Under the pieces are notes generated by a model that was not told the DNA's origin, ran no database searches, and saw only the letters and a list, made by a program, of their open reading frames with translations. Both the position numbers and the translations under genes were made by a program. This document shows, in pieces, positions 20,644-30,213 of a stretch of 64,000 nt of DNA. Each line of letters opens with the position of its first letter. Positions within the stretch are counted from its first letter, which is position 1. The DNA comes from Trichomonas vaginalis G3 (Eukaryota > Parabasalia > Trichomonadida > Trichomonadidae): positions 1,922,001 through 1,986,000 of the forward strand of contig NC_067205.1 of NCBI RefSeq assembly GCF_026262505.1, written 5' to 3'.

Positions 20644-20648
20644 AAAGT

Positions 20649-20777
20649 TTATGACTTCATTAGCTTATTTTGGCTTTCATATTCATTTAATAATTCACAA
20701 TCTTCATTTTTAAATTGAAGTTTAACCCATTCAGGATTTAAACAATGTTTAATTAATCGCGGAATATCTGACATCAT
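20649..20777 (-). CDS. Short frame in the right terminal repeat (42 aa)
   Basis: Starts MMSDIPRLIKHCLNPEWVKL on the minus strand, after a TATA-like run (TATATATAG). It runs towards the 24-bp inverted repeat shared with the window start. It probably copies the beginning of the gene whose later part is seen at 1-690. Confidence 0.4.
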   Translation of the reverse strand: MMSDIPRLIKHCLNPEWVKLQFKNEDCELLNEYESQNKLMKS

Positions 20778-20790
20778 CTATATATATAGC

Positions 20791-21363
20791 TTCTTTTATA
20801 AAAGATAAAATAAATTATTTTAAAATTAATGTTAATTTTTTAATATTTTTATTTTTTATTTCATTATGTATGGGCTGAGTGTAAATGTCTTACATTTTAA
20901 AAATTTTTTAAATCTTGATTTATTCAAAAACGTAAGAATAAAAACCGTAAGAATCATACATTTTTTACTTCATATGTTAAAAAAAATGATACAAAATCGC
21001 TCGATATTATATGAATTCTTACGTTTACAAAAAAAGTCACACAACCCATCCTATCCTACTACTTTGATTAAAAATAGTTTTAGTTTTGAATAAATTGAAT
21101 TTAAAATAAGTGTAGTGATAAGTTGTACTAGTTGGACATATGATTCACTCAAGAAAATGATTGAATTCAAATTTGAATAATCTTATATAATTGTAAACAA
21201 TGATTTTAAATCCAAAAATGCATATTGAATTCGCATCCCTGTTATGGTATACAGTTTATTTTCGAAAATTTCATATTTGAACAAATTTTCTATTGCTTGG
21301 CAAAAATAATTCGAAAAATAGGCATATACCATATCGTCATCATTATCATTGAACAAAAAAAAT
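20791..21363. other. Host intergenic region
   Basis: AT-rich sequence between the Polinton end and the BAR-SH3 gene. Short open frames here have no coding features. I see no repeat or RNA gene. Confidence 0.5.
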
Positions 21364-21390
21364 TCATTGAAAATTTTGAAAGGTTCAATT
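21364..21390 (+). promoter_or_regulatory. Initiator-like motifs before the BAR-SH3 gene
   Basis: TCATTG at 21,364 fits the trichomonad initiator TCA(+1)-pyrimidine-T/A. TCAATT at 21,385 is a weaker match. They would give leaders of about 31 or 10 nt before the ATG at 21,397. Confidence 0.45.
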
Positions 21391-21396
21391 TCGGTG

Positions 21397-22665
21397 ATGG
21401 AATCTTACGACGCACAATTTATTCAATTTAATGAACTCACCGCCGAATTTCACAAATTCCTCGATACTGAAGAGAATCTTATATTACACACAAAATCTCT
21501 CATAGATATTTTAGAATATTGCTGCGATAATTACAATAGTTTCCTTGCAAACACATCGCAAGTGATGTTCCAGAGCTTGACTAAATCAGTATTAGTGTTT
21601 TCAGAAAATTCTTCTAATACAGAGATCTTCAATTCTCAATATCAGCGCTTGTTAGATATTTATGCCGAAATATCAGCTCAAATCATTCTCATGATCAAAA
21701 GGATACATAAGACACTGGTTCCTCAAATCAAAGATGCCGTACGAGAAGAACTTGACGTTTTTGAAGATTGTAAAGAAAGAGTAAGTGAAATTGAGAAGAA
21801 CTATCTGAACAGAAAGACATCTATTAACAATAACGTCTCAATGCTAAAAGGAATCGCCAAAGATATTGCTTCTGCCAAGAAGAAAAATGATGTTTTCAAA
21901 TTAACTCCTCTTGTTAAGAGTTATGTTCAAATATACAAGTCCACTAAGGTTATTTCTCGTAATCTGAACCTGTTCATCCTCAAATACAACAAAGAAGTCC
22001 AAAAAGCAACGGAAGCTTTCAAAAATTTGGACACAAAGAGGTCGCAGATCATTCTAAACTTCATATTAGACATATCTACAGAATACGAAGACTCTTTCAA
22101 GAACTATACGAGCGTTTACAAGGCAATTACTGAAAAATACTCAAAACCACAGAATGTTTTAACCGGAGAAGACTATGTAAAGTGGTTCATCCATGAAAAG
22201 AACTTATTCCGGACCATGCTTAGCGATGCCGTATACAAATCTACCGGATTCCAGTTTGAAGAAGACCCGGACATTCTGATCAGGTCATCTCACATTGAAG
22301 CCGCACCAACAGACTACCCGATATACGTAGCCAAGGCCAAATATAAGTTTGACAGCAAAGGACAAACAGAATTATCGTTTTTACCAGGAGATACGCTTTA
22401 TTTATACGAAAAACCATCTCAGATGTGGATTCTTGCATCTAAGAATGGTCAGTATCCTCAGGGATACATTCCTTCTTCGGCCATTACAATACTTGAAAAG
22501 AAATTCTGTTATTCGCTTGTTTCTAAGGCATATGACAACGACTACCTCGGAATAGCTCCTGGAATGTGTCTAGTAATTGAAAATAATTTAGGTGATACTT
22601 ATATTTGCACAAATCCTCAAGGGAAACAAGGAAAAGTCAAGAAATCAGATGTTGTTATTTGCTAA
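21397..22665 (+). CDS. BAR-domain plus SH3-domain protein (422 aa)
   Basis: A host gene. The start at 21,397 (MESYDAQFIQFNELTAEFHK) is preferred over an in-frame ATG 48 bp upstream, because initiator-like motifs lie just before it. Residues 1-270 are long helices with charged heptads (DVFEDCKERVSEIEKNYLNR), as in BAR domains that bend membranes. An SH3 domain follows at about 310-365: AKAKYKFDSKGQTELSFLPGD, then WILASKNGQYPQGYIPSSAI. A further beta-rich SH3-like segment ends the protein. Likely role: endocytosis or membrane-cytoskeleton coupling. Confidence 0.8.
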   Translation: MESYDAQFIQFNELTAEFHKFLDTEENLILHTKSLIDILEYCCDNYNSFLANTSQVMFQSLTKSVLVFSENSSNTEIFNSQYQRLLDIYAEISAQIILMIKRIHKTLVPQIKDAVREELDVFEDCKERVSEIEKNYLNRKTSINNNVSMLKGIAKDIASAKKKNDVFKLTPLVKSYVQIYKSTKVISRNLNLFILKYNKEVQKATEAFKNLDTKRSQIILNFILDISTEYEDSFKNYTSVYKAITEKYSKPQNVLTGEDYVKWFIHEKNLFRTMLSDAVYKSTGFQFEEDPDILIRSSHIEAAPTDYPIYVAKAKYKFDSKGQTELSFLPGDTLYLYEKPSQMWILASKNGQYPQGYIPSSAITILEKKFCYSLVSKAYDNDYLGIAPGMCLVIENNLGDTYICTNPQGKQGKVKKSDVVIC

Positions 22666-22847
22666 CAGCATTTTGTTATTTCTAATCATGTGTTTAATTT
22701 ACAATGAGTTATTTGTTTATAAAAAATTTATTTTCATAACAAACCATATTATAAAGATATGTGTTGAATATCTGATTTTACACAAATGAGAATCCAACTC
22801 ACTTACAGAATACAGAAAATGAAGCTATACAATGGAATTTTTTGTAA
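22666..22847. other. Gene 3' region
   Basis: AT-rich sequence after the BAR-SH3 stop. TACAATGGAATTTTTT at 22,828-22,843 recurs at 24,013-24,028 in the same orientation, just outside the neighbouring inverted-repeat element. Confidence 0.5.
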
Positions 22848-23275
22848 TGCATGAAAAATAGCGTGACTTCATTTTTGACAGTTTACAAATGTAAAGTGTT
22901 GCATCCTTAAAAACTTGGAAATATATACATTCATGAATTATCTTGTATATTAATTGAAAATCCATAAAACCCTAACAATATTTTTTCTTAAAAAAAACTA
23001 TAAAAATATAAATAAAATTAATCGTTAAATAAAAATATTTGATATTAGAATTTTATTGGAAAAATAAAAAACTTAATATTTTAAAGAAATACTTAAATAC
23101 TTGAATGTTTTAACTTTTACATTATCATATAGACTCTCAAATTATTGATTGGAAACGGTTTGAGGGTTATCAATTTAAAAAAATTGTGAGTTTTTTAGAT
23201 TTTTGGCAATGTTAAACGGTTAATTTTTTCTAAAAAAAATTATTTCGAATTTCCGAAATTTTTGACATTTTGGCT

Positions 23276-23334
23276 GAGAACTATGGTCTGCGAGGTACAT
23301 AGATAGAATCAGTACCTCGCAGACTATAGTTCTC
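23276..23334. repeat. Palindrome 1 of 3
   Basis: Arms of 23 bp (22 match), outer end GAGAACTAT, inner end GCGAGGTAC, with a 13-bp loop. Confidence 0.9.
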
Positions 23335-23336
23335 TA

Positions 23337-23399
23337 TATGGCGCCGAAAATTTTTGGTGAAATGTCGTCGCATTTCACCAAAAATTTTTCGGCGCCATA
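23337..23399. repeat. Palindrome 2 of 3
   Basis: Arms of 28-29 bp from TATGGCGCCG to GGTGAAATG with a 6-bp loop, only 2 bp after palindrome 1. Confidence 0.9.
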
Positions 23400-23406
23400 G
23401 GAAGAA

Positions 23407-23455
23407 TTGGAGGGTGTGAGATACTATTACATGCTATAGTACTCACACCCTCCAA
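23407..23455. repeat. Palindrome 3 of 3
   Basis: Arms TTGGAGGGTGTGAG and its complement at 23,442-23,455, with an AT-rich loop of about 21 bp. Confidence 0.9.
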
Positions 23456-24072
23456 CTCCCAATCAAAATCGCATAAAATTTGCTACTTATCTTCAGATTA
23501 CCTCCCATTATAAAATATATCATTGCTATCTCATCGTACTATATTTCCACCCTATTGTATTTAAAAATATAAAATTTTTTGATAATATATTTTTATATCT
23601 TGAATTTTCAAACAATATATTCACAGATAATATAATGGGAAATCTATCTCAACCTAGCCTTAAAGTACCAAACTCCTGCTTGCATTCTCACTCACAAATA
23701 TTAAACATCCATCTCCAAAAAACTAAATTCTTCACAATTTTTTTAAAATTGAGAACATAAAAAACGTATGCATTCAATAATTTAAGATACTAACAAATAT
23801 TAAAAACTTCAAAATATCAGATATTAACGTTTTTCAATTAAAAAAATATCATTTTGCTTTTCAATTCGAACATAAATCTTAAATATTTTTAATTAATATC
23901 TGATTTACAGCATTATTATCCATTTATAAATCTGACAAATAAATGACAAAACCATCAGAAATAGTGTCACTTTTTGTCAAAGGTGAAGTCACGCTATTTT
24001 TCATGCACAACATACAATGGAATTTTTTAGACAGGCTCCAAATATTTTGACATTCATTTAGATAAATTGTTG

Positions 24073-25315
24073 TAAACAGAAATTCATCAAAAGTGACACC
24101 TCAGAAAAGCTAAAATATTGAATTTTTGGAACTTTTGATAGAGCACGTTTTTAAATATTAATTAAAGTAAATGTATATTTTGTAAAGATTCTTTTTAATA
24201 AAAAAATAAAATTTTGAAGAAGAACACAAAATCTTCTGAAAAATAATATCACATAAACTCATATTATTTTCTAATATATAACTATTTTATATAAAAATCA
24301 AATTCAATGATCTTAAAAGCGAAGGATAAACCTCAAAATTTACGAATATAATGAGTGGGAATATAATGCTTATCTATCATAAAACCATATGAAATATCAA
24401 TTTTTGCTTTACGCCTAATTTTTGACGACAATTAGCAAAAAATGTTAAATGTTAACACTCAGTCCATTTGAATATGAAAAATAAAATTGACTTTGATTAA
24501 ATGTTTTTATTTATCATGCAATTCTTCTTGCGACCAAAGATTTGAATAAAAGTTCAAAAAATAAGATAGCTTAAAAATAATATACGGTAGTGTTTACTAA
24601 TAGATGAATAGTATATAAATTCTATTAAAATGGATTTGATCCAAAAAAATATAAAACCAAAAATAATTGTTATAATTTAAATGAAGAAGTAATTTAAAAC
24701 GATTTTATTTATGATCAAATTTTATATATTTTTTTGGATCAAATCCATTTTAATAGAATTTATATACTATTCATCTATTAGTAAACACTACCGTATATTA
24801 TTTTTTAAGCTATCTTATTTTTGAACTTTTATTCAAATCTTTGGTCGCAAGAAGAATTGCATGATAAATAAAAACATTTAATCAAAGTCAATTTTATTTT
24901 TCATATTCAAATGGACTGAGTGTTAACATTTAACATTTTTTGCTAATTGTCGTCAAAAATTAGGCGTAAAGCAAAAATTGATATTTCATATGGTTTTATG
25001 ATAGATAAGCATTATATTCCCACTCATTATATTCGTAAATTTTGAGGTTTATCCTTCGCGTTTAAGATCATTGAATTTGATTTTTATATAAAATAGTTAT
25101 ATATTAGAAAATAATATGAGTTTATGTGATATTATTTTTCAGAAGATTTCATTCTATATGCCTATGAAAAGTACTCTCAAAACTAACTTTTTCCTAATTA
25201 TAATTAAATCTAGAATATTGTATTATGCTTAGTATTATTTCATTTTTCTCATTCAATTTAGAATTTACAAATGTCAAAAAATTGAGAGCTGTCACTTTTG
25301 ATGAATTTCTGTTTA
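24073..25315. mobile_element. Palindromic element of about 1.24 kb
   Basis: The outer 26-bp inverted repeats (24,073-24,098 and 25,290-25,315) contain TGTCACTTTT at their inner side. Inside lie arms of about 425 bp (24,228-24,653 and 24,725-25,149), near-identical and separated by 71 bp. AGGCTCC occurs directly at 24,033 and 25,331 outside. No coding frame. Likely a foldback-type or MITE-like DNA element. Confidence 0.7.
24228..25149. repeat. 425-bp inverted repeat with 71-bp spacer
   Basis: The two arms match over nearly their whole length with only isolated differences. This implies recent formation or ongoing gene conversion. Confidence 0.9.
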
Positions 25316-25536
25316 TTACAAAATAAGTTAAGGCTCCATGCACATTCCATCATTAACACGGTATTTTGTCGCGTAATCTTTTAACACTTTGCTAAGAAAT
25401 TATCACGGTATTTTGTCACGTAATCTATTACAATAATCTATATCACATCTGACCAGTATGGTATAATGATTTTACAAGTGATAAAACAAAGAGTAGGTGT
25501 AATTTTAGCTAAAAGTGACACGTTTGTAAAAAGTGA

Positions 25537-25571
25537 CACACCCATGAAGGGTGTGATTACCGATCGGTAAT
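25537..25571. repeat. Two adjoining hairpins
   Basis: CACACCC/GGGTGTG (25,537-25,555) is followed at once by the perfect palindrome ATTACCGATCGGTAAT (25,556-25,571). Confidence 0.9.
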
Positions 25572-25868
25572 TTCGACAGTTTAGAATTTAAAATTTTTTA
25601 TGTAACTGTTGCGAGTTTCATAAAGAATTTAAGGAATATAAGCAAAGATTTGAATCAAAATCTTAGACCTAAGCCGCTCGATTCGCTCGCGGCTTCCGCG
25701 AATTACATATCAGCAAAGATTTGAATCAAAATCTTCGAACTAAGCCGATCGCTTCGCTCGCGGCTTTCTTTATTATTTTAAATTTGCATATTTCCATCAA
25801 AAGTTCATAAGGTAAAAAATTTCGTTTATTTTTACTAAGAAAAAAAAGGTTTTTGATAATAAATTTAT

Positions 25869-26460
25869 TTTATTTCGAAAAAATAGCAATAATCGTAAAA
25901 GGGTATTGATAGGCTTGCTAAAGTAACTAATTTTAGCTGTCAAATACTTTTGTATTTTGAAGTAAATTAGTATAAATTTGTTTTTACTTTTATTTCGAAA
26001 AAGTAACAATAATCGTAAAAGGGTATTGATAGTCTTGCTAAAGTAACTAATTTTAGCTGTCAAATACTTTTGTATTTTGAAGTAAATTAGTATAAATTTG
26101 TTTTTACTTTTATTTCGAAAAAGTAACAATAATCGTAAAAGGGTATTGATAGGCTTGCTAAAGTAACTAATTTTAGCTGTCAAATACTTTTGTATTTTGA
26201 AGTAAATTAGTATAAATTTGTTTTTACTTTTATTTCGAAAAAGTAACAATAATCGTAAAAGGGTATTGATAGTCTTGCTAAAGTAACTAATTTTAGCTGT
26301 CAAATACTTTTGTATTTTGAAGTAAATTAGTATAAATTTGTTTTTACTTTTATTTCGAAAAAGTAACAATAATCGTAAAAGGGTATTGATAGGCTTGCTA
26401 AAGTAACTAATTTTAGCTGTCAAATACTTTTGTATTTTGAAGTAAATTAGTATAAATTTG
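25869..26460. repeat. Five 120-bp tandem repeats with alternating variant
   Basis: Copies begin near 25,870, 25,990, 26,110, 26,230 and 26,350. They are almost identical, but the motif AGGCTTGCT alternates with AGTCTTGCT, implying a 240-bp higher-order unit. The long minus-strand frame across it is a by-product of the period being divisible by three. Confidence 0.95.
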
Positions 26461-26501
26461 ATATTATTTTAACTCCCTTTGAAAACCTCAATTTTCCATA
26501 C

Positions 26502-26563
26502 AGAGGGAACGGGAATAGCATCCAATATTCCCTGAGAATGGTTGCGCATTCTCAGTTCCCTCT
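26502..26563. repeat. T-shaped (parvovirus-ITR-like) palindrome
   Basis: A 9-bp stem (AGAGGGAAC/GTTCCCTCT) encloses two hairpins with no spare bases between them: GGGAATA/TATTCCC (26,511-26,532) and TGAGAATG/CATTCTCA (26,533-26,554). Confidence 0.9.
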
Positions 26564-26808
26564 ATATTTCGAACGAAGCTCTCATCGGTCTTTTTTTTAA
26601 TACTAAACGTTTTTTTCCCCTGTCACTTTTAGCTAAAATTTGGGTTTGCCTAAAACAAAGACAGTTTCTTATTAGTATTGAATTCATCCTCCAAAATTTC
26701 TGACAATTACATTTTTATCAAAGTTTGTTATTCACGGTACAATTTTACATATTCCAAAAATTTTCGTATAAAAATTTTGAGAAGGAATTTAGAAGGTGAT
26801 ATAAAATT

Positions 26809-26818
26809 TCACTTCATT
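26809..26818 (+). promoter_or_regulatory. Initiator-like motifs before the adaptor gene
   Basis: TCACT and TCATT, both fitting TCA(+1)-pyrimidine-T, lie 13-18 nt before the ATG at 26,829. Confidence 0.55.
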
Positions 26819-26828
26819 GAAAAAAAAA

Positions 26829-27656
26829 ATGTTTAGCGAAAAGGCACCATTTGGAGTTCCCAACCTTTATAACGCAAATCTTAGATTGGAACTAAAGAAA
26901 ATCATTGCAGGCAAAACATTTATTGTTACACCTGATGAAAATCGCAGAATTTTGGATAATGTTATTTCCCCACGCGATTCATTTCGTGTAATTTCAGCAA
27001 TTTTAATGCTAATCGACGAAAATGCTTCTTATTCATTACCAGTATTCAAATTACTTGTGATTTTAATGAATGGCTTGCACCAAAACAGATTCGAATTCGT
27101 TGAGGCGGCCAAAACATTTTCACAAGAAATTAGAACTATTTTATTCTTGAATTTCAACGATGCAGCCGATAATTATCGCGAACAAATTCATTACATGGTC
27201 CAAGCAATGTACCACTTCCTTGTTTATCAAACTGCTCTTCCATCAGTTGAATCTTGCACAAAAGCGTCTCAACTTCAACAACCTCCAACAACTCCACCAA
27301 ATTCTACAGGTGGCTTCGAATTTCCAGAAGAAGATGATGAAGAGCTTCCATTTGATCTTAAGTCAATGTCAAATGACAGATCAATTAAGAATTCCTTCAA
27401 TCCTTTCACAAGCAATCACGATTTAATCGCTTTCGCCCAGCCACAGCCAGAACCAGAGCAGCAACCAATTGCTCCAGTACCTGAAATTACGCCAGAGGAA
27501 AATATTGACCAACTTCTAATTAATTCCATCAAAATCAGCGAGGAACCACCTTCTCCTGCTGCAGAAGGACTTAACAATCCAAGAGATTTATACTTAGTTA
27601 GTGAATTCCAGCTGGAAAAGAAACCTCAGTACGATGATACCATTGAAAGTTATTAA
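26829..27656 (+). CDS. Epsin/ENTH-like endocytic adaptor candidate (275 aa)
   Basis: A host gene. The ATG at 26,829 lies just after initiator motifs. Residues 1-145 are all-helical (NAYLxx-type helices such as FRVISAILMLIDENASYSLP), compatible with an ENTH/ANTH or VHS fold. The rest is a disordered acidic, Pro/Gln-rich tail with an NPF tripeptide (NSFNPFTSN), which EH domains bind, and IDQLLINSI, resembling a clathrin box. The tail motifs are seen; the fold is inferred. Other helical scaffolds are possible. Confidence 0.5.
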   Translation: MFSEKAPFGVPNLYNANLRLELKKIIAGKTFIVTPDENRRILDNVISPRDSFRVISAILMLIDENASYSLPVFKLLVILMNGLHQNRFEFVEAAKTFSQEIRTILFLNFNDAADNYREQIHYMVQAMYHFLVYQTALPSVESCTKASQLQQPPTTPPNSTGGFEFPEEDDEELPFDLKSMSNDRSIKNSFNPFTSNHDLIAFAQPQPEPEQQPIAPVPEITPEENIDQLLINSIKISEEPPSPAAEGLNNPRDLYLVSEFQLEKKPQYDDTIESY

Positions 27657-27785
27657 ACATTCAATTTACATTATTTTTTTTTTACATGATAACTCGTTTT
27701 TACAAGCAATTCGATATAAACATTTAAAAAAAGGGTAATTATTTTCATCAAAAAAATAAACAGAAATTTTATTACATTAATATGA
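27657..27785. other. Convergent intergenic region
   Basis: AT-rich 129 bp between two convergent stop codons, with a T9 run. It presumably holds both 3' ends. Confidence 0.4.
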
Positions 27786-28721
27786 TTACGAGTAGTTTCC
27801 AATTATCTCAAACTTCGGAATACATGCTTTATCGGGTCCAATCAAGGTCATATTGAAAAGACTTCCTGTTTCTTGGTTTATAGGAATTCTGACATTGGAG
27901 CCATGATTCACATTATATTTCTTATTACTAATCTCGATTTGTTTTGCAATTTCGGGAACATCTTGAATATTTGGGAAATATAATTCTCTAATGTGAGATG
28001 GCTTATTGATATTTATTTGACATGTCGGATATTTTGAAGGAACACACCATTTGGAGTCTTCTTGTGGTGTTGATATATGCTTTCTGTAAGAATTAAATTT
28101 ATCTAAACCTTTTTCTCCAGGATAACATGTAATTGTATATGGAACACGATATGAGTAGTCTTTGAATCCGAAATTTTCATTGGAAATTCTTTCAAATCTT
28201 TCCGATATTCTGTTAATTTTGTCTAAAAGTTGTTGATCGTATTGATTTTGTAGATTCTGCTCCTGAATACGCTTCTGTTCTTCCAATTTCTTCCTTTGCT
28301 CTTCTTTTTCTTTTCTTATTCTTTCTTCTTCGACTCTTCGTTTTTCTTCCTCTTTCTTTCTCGTTTCAGCTTCTAATTCGAGTTTCTCTTTTTCGCTTTG
28401 CGTTTCTTTGTCATTTTCTTCTTTAGTTTTAACCTCCTTTATATTTGAATTTGAATTATCTTGCGTTCTGGGAATATCAAATTTTGAGTTTTTGTTAAAA
28501 TACTCATTAACTGAAACATTTTGATTTGGAATAAATTTTCTGAGGAATTTTACTATGTGAGCTAAGATTAATGCTACTTTATTGTACTGTATATTATCAA
28601 ATAACTCGAGTTTTACATTTCCGGAGAGATCATTCACTTTAAAGTATAGTTCTGTGGCAGTAAGGAACATAATTACTGGAATTATTATCCAAAATATCAG
28701 GAAATTCTTGGAAATCATCAT
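27786..28721 (-). CDS. Membrane-anchored coiled-coil protein (311 aa)
   Basis: A host gene. The first ATG in frame is at 28721 (MMISKNFLIFWIIIPVIMFL). This gives an N-terminal signal anchor of about 20 hydrophobic residues. Residues about 105-165 form a Glu/Lys/Arg coiled coil (KKEEEKRRVEEERIRKEKEE). The C-terminal domain has Cys residues and CYPGEKGLDKFNSYRKH, probably lumenal or extracellular. Trichomonad glycosyltransferase-like proteins often have this layout, and a GT61-like gene lies upstream, but a function is not established. Confidence 0.6.
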   Translation of the reverse strand: MMISKNFLIFWIIIPVIMFLTATELYFKVNDLSGNVKLELFDNIQYNKVALILAHIVKFLRKFIPNQNVSVNEYFNKNSKFDIPRTQDNSNSNIKEVKTKEENDKETQSEKEKLELEAETRKKEEEKRRVEEERIRKEKEEQRKKLEEQKRIQEQNLQNQYDQQLLDKINRISERFERISNENFGFKDYSYRVPYTITCYPGEKGLDKFNSYRKHISTPQEDSKWCVPSKYPTCQININKPSHIRELYFPNIQDVPEIAKQIEISNKKYNVNHGSNVRIPINQETGSLFNMTLIGPDKACIPKFEIIGNYS

Positions 28722-28739
28722 GAAAATAAACCTCACAAT

Positions 28740-29310
28740 TCACTCAAATTTTTAGGCAGACCCAAATAAGAATTCAAGTTTATAAATTCTTACTTATTTT
28801 TGTTTACGCGCGTTAGATAATGCATGTATGGTTATGGAATTTAAATTAAAACATATGAACTATCTCAAGCAATTCCAGAATTCCCTAAATACATAATTGA
28901 ATTTTTAATGATCTCTAATGATTCGTATTACAGATGGTTTTGACTTTCAACTATCAATACATATCAAATAGGAATTCCTTTTTGAATTTATTTTTCATAT
29001 GAAGCAAATATTTGCGAATTATTTCACGCAGATAGTTAGTTTATGGATGAATTCTATGAGTAATGCTCAAGTTATGTGATTGTTGTTGCACTATTGTTAA
29101 TTTCTCAAGTTTAGTAAATGATAAATTTATCAAAATCATTTTAAGCAGTTGTAAAGGAAGGGGTGATCTTCAATATTTTCTTACATCTTCAATGTAATTA
29201 ATTATTCAAGTGCTCCATTGTTAATGGATTCAGATATTATTGAGTCAACTTGTGTGAATTTTAGAATAAATGTTTGGAAAATAGTATGTTAATCGGAATG
29301 TTCATTCATT
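28740..29310. other. Host intergenic region
   Basis: AT-rich sequence of about 570 bp with no frame of note, no repeat and no RNA gene that I can see. Confidence 0.5.
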
Positions 29311-30213
29311 TTATCTTCGAGATTGTTCATAACACATTATTTGAACATATGGAATTTCCTTTCGAACCTTTGTCTGTTTGAAAATATTCATCTTTCCAGA
29401 ATCTTTATATAGGTTTAATCCGGGAGCAAAGTCCCCGTCATTAAATGGTAGGTTAGTTCTCTTTTCAATTCCATCTTTCCACTTTCCATTTTCAACAACA
29501 TACATAATCTCATGTAGTCCTTCTTCAAAATGCTCCATCGTTACAGCTAACAAATTTGGTTCATTCACCCCATACAAATAAATACCAAGTTCTAGAGCAC
29601 AAGAAATAGCAGGAGTGTCAGGGATATAACGTGTTAAAAATAAAACATATGTGTTATTTTGCATAAACAGGCAATTAAAACACGAAGATCCAGCAGCAGA
29701 TATATATAAATTTGATGCAGCTAATATCTTACAACAAAATGAAATATTATAAAACACATCTGAATGATACTGAACCCAATAATATTTAGGATAGAGTTGT
29801 TTTGCCCTTTCAAATAACTGATCCATATTACCAATACAACCCCAATTTCCTTTTTCTTTATTAATTGCTGTATAATACTCAGGTTTTATCCGACTCAAAT
29901 TATATTTATCGTAAATCATATTATAGAGTTCGATCCATGCTCGAAACATACCATTAACTCCTTTTTTGCTTACTGTACAATGAACATCGATTCCATGAAC
30001 CCATTGCTTACTCAGCTGATGAACTCTATTTCGTTCAAAGCCAAGAAATTCAAAAAAAATTTGGGCTTTTTTCTCATTAAAATTGACAAATATAGTAGCA
30101 TCTTTTAAGATTTCTTCCGGCATTGTAATTATCGGACAAAGCATATCGTGCAGAAAATGGCCATATTCAAGATGGTAAGAAAATCCCAAAACAATTTTTT
30201 TGTATATTTGCAA
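29311..30213 (-). pseudogene. GT61 (DUF563)-like glycosyltransferase, N terminus missing
   Basis: A host gene relic. The fragment contains SAAGSSCFNCLFM, resembling the GAHGA...N...FM segment of GT61 enzymes, and VFYNISFCCKILAASNLYIS before it. The frame has an upstream stop and no ATG before residue 24, so the N-terminal signal anchor and part of the catalytic domain are missing or lie out of frame upstream. GT61 enzymes add xylose or GlcNAc in the Golgi. A translated short form from Met-24 cannot be excluded. Confidence 0.5.

Larger units (their letters stand above)
1..20790. mobile_element. Fossil Polinton/Maverick, family A
   Basis: The hallmark Polinton genes are present: protein-primed family B DNA polymerase, rve integrase, packaging ATPase and a capsid-protein candidate, with small structural proteins and a tail-fibre-like protein. 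The left end lies before the window. The right end is about 20,780, where an inverted copy of sequence at the window start is found. At least six genes look broken. A mariner and a KilA-N island are inserted. Seen: domains and repeats. Inferred: the outer boundaries and considerable age. Confidence 0.85.
22848..24007. mobile_element. 1.16-kb element with 24-bp terminal inverted repeats
   Basis: Bases 22,848-22,871 and 23,984-24,007 are perfect inverted repeats (outer end TGCATGAAAAATAGCGTGAC). The interior has no coding frame but holds three stacked palindromes (23,276-23,455). A 16-bp direct repeat lies 4-5 bp outside each end. This fits a non-autonomous DNA transposon (MITE-like). I cannot name the family. 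Confidence 0.65.
25501..26640. mobile_element. 1.14-kb element with 20-bp terminal inverted repeats
   Basis: Ends AATTTTAGCTAAAAGTGACA (25,501-25,520) and its exact complement (26,621-26,640). Inside are two adjoining hairpins near the left end, a duplicated segment (CAAAGATTTGAATCAAAATC plus a GCTTCGCTCGCGGC-type hairpin), five 120-bp tandem repeats and a T-shaped palindrome near the right end. No gene is seen. Probably a non-autonomous DNA element. Confidence 0.65.

Noticed and set aside
20866-21093. Plus-strand frame between element A and the BAR-SH3 gene
   Set aside because: AT-rich, Phe/Leu/Asn-dominated translation with no domain and no initiator-like motif.
25797-26423. A 208-residue minus-strand frame of 40-residue repeats
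   Set aside because: It is the translation of 120-bp tandem DNA repeats. The period is a multiple of three, so one frame stays open by chance.
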